From the NCBI RefSeq assembly GCF_028882275.1, contig NZ_JARBUT010000030.1, positions 1 to 57,790 on the forward strand: 57,790 nucleotides of DNA, read 5' to 3'. This document shows, one piece after another, positions 52,268-57,790 of this stretch. The notes under the pieces were generated by a model. It was not told where the DNA came from. It did not search any database and was given only the letters and a program-made list of their open reading frames with translations. This DNA comes from Nocardiopsis sp. N85. Its GTDB lineage: Bacteria > Actinomycetota > Actinomycetes > Streptosporangiales > Streptosporangiaceae. Each line of letters opens with the position of its first letter. The stretch's first letter is position 1. Made by a program: the position numbers and the translations under genes.

Positions 52268-53191
52268 TCAGGGCATCCGGACGACATCGTCGCGCAACCG
52301 CTGGAAGGCTGCGCCGACCCCTTGGAGGGCCTGACCCATCTCCGAGGGGACGATCCACACCTTGTTGGCGTCCCCCTTGGCGATCTCCGGCAGCTTCTGG
52401 AGGTACTGGTAGGCCAGCACCTCCGGGTCGACCCGGCTGGTGTGCAAAGCCTTGAACACCATGTGGATGGCGTCGGCCTCACCTCGGGCGCGCAGCGTCT
52501 GGGCGTCCGCGTCGGCCCTGGCCGTGAGCATCTGCGCCTCGGCCTGACCTTGGGCGCGCAGCACCGCCGCGGCGCGCTCACCCTCGGCGCGCAGCACCGC
52601 GGACTGCTTCTCACCCTCGGCGCTGAGCAGTTGCGCGCGCTTCTCCCGGTCCGCGCGCATCTGCATCTCCATCGCCTCCTGCACGGAGGACGGCGGTTCG
52701 ATGCCCTTGAGCTCGATGCGGCTGATCTCGATGCCCCAGTCGCTGGTGGCCTCGTCCAGCACCGTCTTGAGCTCGCGGTTGATCTGGTCGCGGGAGGTGA
52801 GCGTGCCCTCCAGGTTCATGCCGCCGATGACGTTGCGCAGCGTCGCCAGGGTGAGCTGCTCGACCGCCTGGATGAAGTTGGCGACCTCGTACGTGGCCTT
52901 GTAGGCGTCCCTGACCCGTATGTAGACCGCCGAGTCGACCTCCACCGCGAGGTTGTCCTCGGTGATCGCGGACTGCGGGGGGAAGCTCACCACCTGGACA
53001 CGGCGGTCGATGCGCTCGCGGATCTGGTCGACACCGGGAATGACGACGTTGAAACCCGAGTCCAGGGTGCGGTGGAACTTACCGAACCGTTCGACGACGT
53101 CCTGCATGGAGTGCGGAACGATGCGCACACTCCGCCAGAAGATGAGCAGGAGAACGGCGACGAAAAGCGCGACGATGAGGATCATGGTCAT
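52268..53191 (-). CDS. SPFH/band-7 membrane protein (stomatin-like)
   Basis: 307-aa protein with one N-terminal membrane helix (residues 3-20), an SPFH domain (about 25-190, with GFNVVIPGVDQIRERID and RVQVVSFPPQSAITEDN) and a long coiled coil with (R/A)AEGE(R/K)-type heptads at about 200-260. Such proteins build ring-like membrane scaffolds that quality-control membrane proteases. The usual NfeD partner is absent nearby. AAAGGGG precedes ATG 53191. Confidence 0.93.
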   Translation of the reverse strand: MTMILIVALFVAVLLLIFWRSVRIVPHSMQDVVERFGKFHRTLDSGFNVVIPGVDQIRERIDRRVQVVSFPPQSAITEDNLAVEVDSAVYIRVRDAYKATYEVANFIQAVEQLTLATLRNVIGGMNLEGTLTSRDQINRELKTVLDEATSDWGIEISRIELKGIEPPSSVQEAMEMQMRADREKRAQLLSAEGEKQSAVLRAEGERAAAVLRAQGQAEAQMLTARADADAQTLRARGEADAIHMVFKALHTSRVDPEVLAYQYLQKLPEIAKGDANKVWIVPSEMGQALQGVGAAFQRLRDDVVRMP

Positions 53192-53517
53192 GCGACCACC
53201 CCTTTGTTCCGCACCGAGGTGGTATTCGACATCGACATCAGAGCAGCTCCGGATCTCCTGGCTGGGGTGGCAGGCAACGCGGGCGCGGACCGCGCACCGC
53301 ACGATCCCGCCCACCCGATGATCATAAAGCGCGCCGAAATGGAGCGATCCGCTCACCGCCGAAGACGCTACCCGATGCGCATCCGACGAGCCATATCCGG
53401 ACAGAAACAGTATTTAAGGACAATATGATGGCTCGGTTTTCGTGCCCCTTATCCCGCCTTGCCCAGGGCCGAACAATCGGGCAAGGGGCGTGTGCGGCGG
53501 ATGCGGGAACAAGACGA

Positions 53518-53542
53518 CGGCCGGCGGAGACACCGCCGGCCG
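53518..53542 (-). terminator. Terminator of the ABC ATPase gene
   Basis: 10-bp perfect stem CGGCCGGCGG / CCGCCGGCCG (53518-53527, 53533-53542) with loop AGACA, 36 bp past the stop at 53579. Confidence 0.75.
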
Positions 53543-53578
53543 GGGAGGGAGAAAGGGGAGGTCCTGGTGGGAAGGGGA

Positions 53579-54364
53579 TCAGACCGCTCGGGCACTCCAA
53601 CGCTCGCCGTCCCGCTCCACCTTCAGGGGGAGCCCGAACGTCTCCGACAGGTTCTCGGCCGTCATCACCTCGTCCAGCGGACCCGCGACGACCACACCGC
53701 CTTCGCGCAGCAGCAACGCGTGCGTGAACCCCACCGGGATCTCCTCGACGTGGTGCGACACCACCACCAGAGCGGGCGCCGCCTCGTTGCGGGCCAACGC
53801 CCCCAACCGGCGCAACAGGTCCTCACGGCCGCCCAGGTCCAGCCCGGCCGCCGGCTCGTCCAACAGCAGGAGCTCGGGGTCGGACATCAACGCCCGGGCG
53901 ATCAGCACCCGTTTGCGCTCGCCCTCCGACAGGGTCTGGAACTCCCGGTCGGCCAGGTCCCCCACGCCCCAGTGCCCCAGCAGCGCCCGGGCCCGACCCA
54001 GGTCCGGGACGCCGTACTCCTCACGGAACCGGCCCAGGTACCCGTAGGCGGCGCTCAGCACCAGGTCCAGAACGGGGGTGCCCTCTTCAATACGGCCGGC
54101 CACCGCGGCGCCCGCGTAACCGATGAGCGGTCGCAACTCGAACACGTCCACCTTGCCCAGGCTCTCGCCCAGGATCTCCACCTCTCCCGAGGTCGGATGG
54201 AGTTGGCTGAAGGCCACGCTCAACAACGTGGTCTTACCCGCGCCGTTGGGGCCCAGGACCACCCAGCGCTCACCCTCCAGCACCGACCAGTCGACACCGT
54301 TCAACAGGAGCGAGTCGCCCCGCCGTACGGTGACCCCGCCCAGGCCCAGAACCCGACCGTCCAT
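53579..54364 (-). CDS. ABC transporter ATP-binding protein
   Basis: 261-aa ATPase subunit. Walker A GPNGAGKTTL (about residues 38-47), signature LSEGERKRV (about 145), Walker B LLLLDEPAAGLD and the switch His (VVVSHHVEEI) are intact. The sequence resembles the FhuC/ModF-like stand-alone ATPases more than drug exporters. No permease or binding protein gene is next to it, so it may work with subunits elsewhere or act in trans. GAGGGAG precedes ATG 54364. Confidence 0.9.
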   Translation of the reverse strand: MDGRVLGLGGVTVRRGDSLLLNGVDWSVLEGERWVVLGPNGAGKTTLLSVAFSQLHPTSGEVEILGESLGKVDVFELRPLIGYAGAAVAGRIEEGTPVLDLVLSAAYGYLGRFREEYGVPDLGRARALLGHWGVGDLADREFQTLSEGERKRVLIARALMSDPELLLLDEPAAGLDLGGREDLLRRLGALARNEAAPALVVVSHHVEEIPVGFTHALLLREGGVVVAGPLDEVMTAENLSETFGLPLKVERDGERWSARAV

Positions 54365-54423
54365 CGTTCTCCCTCACGTCGCTCACGTCCCGAGCCGGCG
54401 CAGGCCCGACCTACCCTGGATCC

Positions 54424-55188
54424 ATGCACTCCACGTCCGCCTCACTCGTCGCCTGGGGCAACGCCTGGCTGTCCGGGCACGTCGGCCTTGACGACGCCGT
54501 GGACGCCGTCGAACGGCGCGACGGTCCCGGCCTCATCGGGACGGTACCGCCGGGCGACCTGCCCTTCGAGGAGGGCGTACCGCTGCGGACCGCACTGGTA
54601 CGACTTCGTGGCCTTCCCGGCGGGGGACCGTCGATGTTCCGGTTGGCGCTGCCCGCGCAAGGGGATCCGCTCGGCCTGGTCGGCCCCGGGGAGTTCAACC
54701 AGGCCGCGTTGGAAGCGCGGGAAGGGGTCCTGCTCCGACTCGCCGACCGTCAGGTGGGGCTGGTCCCCACGACCGACCGGCGTGGCTCATCCTATGTGGG
54801 GGTCTCCTGGACCCCGTATCCGGCCAACGACACGATCCCCCAGGTGCCCGATCTGGCCGAGGCCGAACAGGTGCTCAAGCTCACCCTCATCGACGTCGCC
54901 CGCGATATGGAGGGCGTCGACGACATCGCCGCCTTCGCCCCCGGTGTGCGAGAGAGGGTGGACGCGCTCGACTCGGCGCCCGCCGTCCTCGCACCCGGCT
55001 ACCCGCGCCGTGCCCGGGGGGTCGCCGAACAGGCCGCCCGGTTGGCCACGATCGTCGACCTCGCCGACCCCCACGGCGGCCGCGGGATCAACTCCCACCA
55101 GGTGGACGCGCGCGGGCGTGCCCTTCGCCGTCTCGACGCGGCGGTGCGCCGGGCCCTCGTGGCCGCGCACGCGGCCCTACCCCTGTGA
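54424..55188 (+). CDS. Conserved actinobacterial hypothetical protein
   Basis: 254-aa cytoplasmic protein of unknown function, divergent from the ABC ATPase. A central segment (RLALPAQGDPLGLVGPGEFN) and SSYVGVSWTPYPANDT look like conserved blocks; the C-terminal half is helical and ends with an Arg-rich region. Similar proteins are common next to this type of ABC ATPase gene in actinomycetes (from memory). ATG 54424 has only a weak ribosome site. Confidence 0.7.
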   Translation: MHSTSASLVAWGNAWLSGHVGLDDAVDAVERRDGPGLIGTVPPGDLPFEEGVPLRTALVRLRGLPGGGPSMFRLALPAQGDPLGLVGPGEFNQAALEAREGVLLRLADRQVGLVPTTDRRGSSYVGVSWTPYPANDTIPQVPDLAEAEQVLKLTLIDVARDMEGVDDIAAFAPGVRERVDALDSAPAVLAPGYPRRARGVAEQAARLATIVDLADPHGGRGINSHQVDARGRALRRLDAAVRRALVAAHAALPL

Positions 55189-55396
55189 CAGGGGTGACGC
55201 GGCGGCCCCTCACGGGGCATCCTGGAAGGGTGAGGGATCCGGGCCCCGGCCTCGGATCGGGAACCGACCCGGACGACGGCGAGGAAGTCTCAGGGTAGGA
55301 CCAGGGAAGATACCTGATCCGCCGACACCGGGGGCGAACCGATACTTGAGGTGCGGTCGAAACCCGGCCCACGGATCGATGAGGAGACCCGCCACC

Positions 55397-56044
55397 ATGC
55401 AGCCCGAGCACATCCGAGCCTCTGACGCGGACCGTGACATGGTTGCCGAACGTCTGCGCGAGGCGGTGGCGGAAGGCCGGCTCAGCCCTGTCGAGCACGA
55501 GGAACGCCTCGACACCCTCTACAGGGCCAAGACCATCGGCGAACTCGGGCCCATCGTGTCCGACCTCCCCGGGCCCGGACACGACGCCTTCCACCCGGAA
55601 CACGCCCCCGGCATCCCCGGCGCCCCCGACGGCATGGAGATCCTCGGCCAGGAGGCACGCGACCTCGCCGGCCAGAGCAAGGGCTCGGAGAACATGGTCG
55701 CCGTGTTCGGCGGCTGCGAGCGCAAGGGCCGTTGGCTCGTCGAGCCCCGTACCAACATCTCCGTCCTGTGCGGCGGCGTCGACCTCGACCTCCGCGAGGC
55801 CGTTCTCAGCCGCCGCGAAGTGACGATCCAGGTCGCCGTCATCCTCGGCGGGGTCGACATCACCGTGCCCTACGGGGTCAGGGTGATCAACGACACGTCG
55901 GGAATTCTGGGCGGTACCGAACTGCACGGGACCGACCAGGTCACCGACCCGAACGCCCCCGTCATCCGGCTCACCGGCACCTGCATGCTGGGCGGTGTCT
56001 CCGTGAAAGCGAAGAAACCGCGCAAGTCCAAGAAGAGGAAGTGA
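55397..56044 (+). CDS. DUF1707 / LiaF-type C-terminal domain protein
   Basis: 215-aa protein: a DUF1707 SHOCT-like domain at 1-55 (IRASDADRDMVAERLREAVA, GRLSPVEHEERLDTLYRA), an acidic/Pro linker, and a beta-helical DUF2154/LiaF-like domain at 100-200 (AVFGGCERKGRW, ISVLCGGVDLDLRE, AVILGGVDITVPYG), with a Lys-rich tail. Such proteins are thought to act in membrane-stress signalling. ATG 55397 follows GGAG; the upstream M (55379) is less likely. Confidence 0.9.
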   Translation: MQPEHIRASDADRDMVAERLREAVAEGRLSPVEHEERLDTLYRAKTIGELGPIVSDLPGPGHDAFHPEHAPGIPGAPDGMEILGQEARDLAGQSKGSENMVAVFGGCERKGRWLVEPRTNISVLCGGVDLDLREAVLSRREVTIQVAVILGGVDITVPYGVRVINDTSGILGGTELHGTDQVTDPNAPVIRLTGTCMLGGVSVKAKKPRKSKKRK

Positions 56045-56143
56045 GCCGCCGGGCCCGCAGAGTGTCCACATGGTGAACTAGCTGCGAAAAGGAACGGCCT
56101 GCGCGTCGGGACCATCGGGCGGCCGAGTACCGTGGGTGGCGCC

Positions 56144-57412
56144 ATGAATGATGAAACCACGTTGTCGGTGACGGTGACCGGTCGCGACCGACCGGGCATC
56201 AGCGCGCGCCTCTTGAGCACCCTCTCCGTCTTCCCCGTGACCATCGTCGACCTCGAACAGGTCGTCCTGGCCGGGCGCCTCGTCCTGGGCACCGTCCTGG
56301 AGGTGGACGAGCGTGTCGCCCCCGGGGTGAGCCGTCGTCGTGTCTTCGAAGAGGTCCGCCACGCTCTCGACAAGACCGCGATCGACCTCGACATGGAGGT
56401 GGACTACGCCTCCGGTGAGCATCGGGTCAACGATTCCTCCGCCAACGATCGGCTGCACGTCACCGTGCTCGCCGACCCGCTGCGCCCCGGGGCCCTGGGC
56501 GCCATCACCTCCTGTGTGGCCCGCGCCGGCGCCAACATCGACCGGATAGAGCGCCTCTCCAGCTTCCCGGTCACCTCCGTGGAAATGGAGATCTCCGGAG
56601 CGGCGGGCGATCCAGCCCGTCTCGCCCAGCTCCGCGCCGAACTGGCCATGGAGGCCGCCACCCAGGGCGTGGACGTCGCCGTCCAGCCCAGCGGCCTGCA
56701 CCGCCGAGCCAAGCACCTCATCGTCATGGACGTCGACTCCACCCTCATCCAGGGTGAGGTCATCGAACTCCTCGCCGCCCACGCCGGCTGCGAGGAGGAG
56801 GTCACCCGGGTCACCGAACAGGCCATGCGCGGCGAACTCGACTTCGAGGAGTCCCTGCGCCGCCGCGTCGCCCTCCTGAAGGGCCTGGACGCCGACGCCA
56901 TCGGAAAGGTCTGCCAGGAGATCCAGCTGACCCCCGGGGCCCGGACCCTCATCCGCACCCTCAAGCGACTCGGTTACGAGTGCGGGATCGTCAGCGGCGG
57001 CTTCACCCAGATCACCGATGTACTGGTGGAACGGCTGGGACTCGACTACTCCGCCGCGAACACGCTGGAGGTCGTCGACGGGAAGCTCACCGGCGGGCTG
57101 GTGGGACCCATCATCGACCGCAAGGGCAAGGCCGTCACCCTCGAACGCTTCGCGGCGGAGGCCGGTGTGCCGCTCGAACAGACCGTCGCGGTGGGGGACG
57201 GGGCCAACGACCTCGACATGCTCCAGACGGCGGGACTCGGGGTCGCGTTCAACGCCAAACCGGTGGTGCGCCAACAGGCGGACACATCGGTGAACGTGCC
57301 GTACCTGGACACGATCGCGTTCATCCTGGGGATCACCCGCGAGGAGATCGAGGCGGCGGACCTCCACGCCCACGCGGAACCGGCATCGATAGGGCACACC
57401 TCCCTCCACTGA
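56144..57412 (+). CDS. serB: Phosphoserine phosphatase with ACT domains
   Basis: 422-aa final enzyme of serine biosynthesis. Two N-terminal ACT domains (about residues 6-90 and 100-180) are expected to bind serine for feedback control. The haloacid-dehalogenase-type phosphatase domain (195-405) has the nucleophile motif DVDSTLIQGEV, motif II SGGFTQ, motif III Lys (RKGKAV) and motif IV VGDGANDLDM. Length matches actinobacterial SerB2-like proteins. ATG 56144 begins the family N-terminus. Confidence 0.96.
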   Translation: MNDETTLSVTVTGRDRPGISARLLSTLSVFPVTIVDLEQVVLAGRLVLGTVLEVDERVAPGVSRRRVFEEVRHALDKTAIDLDMEVDYASGEHRVNDSSANDRLHVTVLADPLRPGALGAITSCVARAGANIDRIERLSSFPVTSVEMEISGAAGDPARLAQLRAELAMEAATQGVDVAVQPSGLHRRAKHLIVMDVDSTLIQGEVIELLAAHAGCEEEVTRVTEQAMRGELDFEESLRRRVALLKGLDADAIGKVCQEIQLTPGARTLIRTLKRLGYECGIVSGGFTQITDVLVERLGLDYSAANTLEVVDGKLTGGLVGPIIDRKGKAVTLERFAAEAGVPLEQTVAVGDGANDLDMLQTAGLGVAFNAKPVVRQQADTSVNVPYLDTIAFILGITREEIEAADLHAHAEPASIGHTSLH

Positions 57413-57459
57413 TCCGGGGGGCGCGGCCTTCCGAGGTACCAGACCGGGTGGATGGGCGT

Positions 57460-57500
57460 CCGCTCCTGCGGGAGTGGGAACGGGGGACTTCTTTTCCCTT
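57460..57500 (+). terminator. Possible serB terminator
   Basis: CCGCTCC / GGAGTGG stem (57460-57466, 57471-57477; one G-U pair), tetraloop TGCG, followed after a few bases by TTCTTTTCCCTTTTT. It lies 47 bp past the serB stop. Confidence 0.45.
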
Positions 57501-57643
57501 TTTCCCGGACACCTGCGGCGCTGTGGCCGAGGCCGAAGGAGAACAGCGCCCCCCGGGGGACGGGCGCGAACCCCCGCCCGACCACCACGACCCAGCCGAA
57601 CACGAAAAAAAGCACCCCCCACCCCACACCACCCCACACACAC

Positions 57644-57677
57644 AAAAAAAGAGGGGGGCCGCCCACGGCGACCCCCC
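57644..57677 (-). terminator. Rho-independent terminator of the rRNA operon
   Basis: Read on the minus strand: GGGGGGTCGCC, loop GTG, GGCGGCCCCCC (11-bp stem with one U-G), then TCTTTTTTT (T-run 57644-57650). It lies 78 bp past the end of the 5S gene, in the right orientation. An additional T8 run follows the 5S gene directly (57747-57754). Confidence 0.85.
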
Positions 57678-57754
57678 AACACACCAACCCCACACACAGG
57701 GAAAGCCCCCCACCCCCAAAAAAAGGAACGGAAGGCTCTCAACCCGAAAAAAAA

Positions 57755-57790
57755 CCGTGGCGGCAACCTACTCTCCCACCCCACCACAGG
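57755..57790 (-). rRNA. rrf: 5S ribosomal RNA, 3' end only
   Basis: The minus strand reads GTGGGGTGGGAGAGTAGGTT then GCCGCCACGG, the conserved 3' part of bacterial 5S rRNA (GGGTGGGAGAGTAGG box and terminal GCCGCC stem). About 36 of some 120 nt are inside the window; the rest, and the 23S/16S genes, lie past the right edge. A T8 run follows the presumed 3' end. Confidence 0.85.

Larger units (their letters stand above)
57413..57754. other. Terminator region between serB and an rRNA operon
   Basis: About 340 bp with no gene. On the plus strand a short stem (57460-57477, with G-U) followed by T-rich sequence may end serB. The right part (57590-57740) is simple C/A-rich sequence that on the minus strand gives G-rich DNA with several T-runs, and contains a strong minus-strand terminator. 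Confidence 0.7.

Noticed and set aside
53459..56044. 861-aa plus-strand frame spanning three genes
   Set aside because: A chance fusion of antisense and out-of-frame sequence in GC-rich DNA; only its last 215 codons are the DUF1707 gene.

Overview
The window is a chromosomal segment of a high-GC actinomycete, most likely a filamentous, sporulating one. The evidence is very high GC with strong G/C bias at third codon positions, frequent GTG starts, a sortase-anchored multi-domain chaplin, a WhiJ-type XRE/DUF5753 + DUF397 + RsbW-like ATPase locus, a SigK/RskA-fasciclin locus and a SURF1 cytochrome oxidase assembly gene. Nocardiopsis or another Streptosporangiales genus fits best; this is inference, since no 16S is present. 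Only the 3' end of a 5S rRNA gene is visible at the right edge (minus strand), so an rRNA operon enters there.

Layout. 0.4-5.3 kb: lipoprotein, dihydrolipoyl dehydrogenase, a TetR/DUF998 divergent pair around a double palindromic operator, and a membrane-anchored protein. 5.4-11 kb: conserved hypothetical, winged-helix protein, chloramphenicol-type MFS exporter, Asp-nucleophile alpha/beta hydrolase. 11.2-14 kb: WhiJ-like regulatory locus with a decayed second DUF397 copy. 14-16.7 kb: gene-poor stretch with broken gene remnants, one intact P-loop kinase. 16.7-22 kb: minus-strand WXG100-like protein / 870-aa protein / lipoprotein set that looks type VII secretion-associated, then an OmpA-domain lipoprotein. 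22.2-26.3 kb: truncated and full-length membrane molybdopterin oxidoreductase, fasciclin lipoprotein, SigK and RskA. 26.3-33.8 kb: two MFS transporters, an Lrp regulator, an EamA fragment, an amidohydrolase/acyl-CoA ligase operon and a two-domain VOC protein. 34.0-35.9 kb: three toxin-antitoxin modules in under 2 kb, one with a broken PIN toxin. 35.9-41.7 kb: DUF5946, Smr, a MerR/membrane protein divergent pair, a divergent PARG/KptA pair, a methyltransferase and SURF1. 41.8-44.9 kb: four-domain LPxTG chaplin, a long low-GC intergenic region and a CapA lipoprotein. 45-57.4 kb: mostly housekeeping genes (adenosine deaminase, aldehyde dehydrogenase/TetR, HD hydrolase, TauE/SafE, SPFH, ABC ATPase, DUF1707, SerB).

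The most interesting parts are the divergent KptA-PARG pair (NAD+-dependent RNA 2'-phosphate removal beside an ADP-ribose glycohydrolase), the type VII-like three-gene set, the four-module anchored chaplin, and the unusually many small gene remnants (DUF397, Rpn-like, molybdopterin oxidoreductase, EamA, PIN), which point to repeated duplication and decay. Strong GC-rich hairpins follow most transcription units and define them well.
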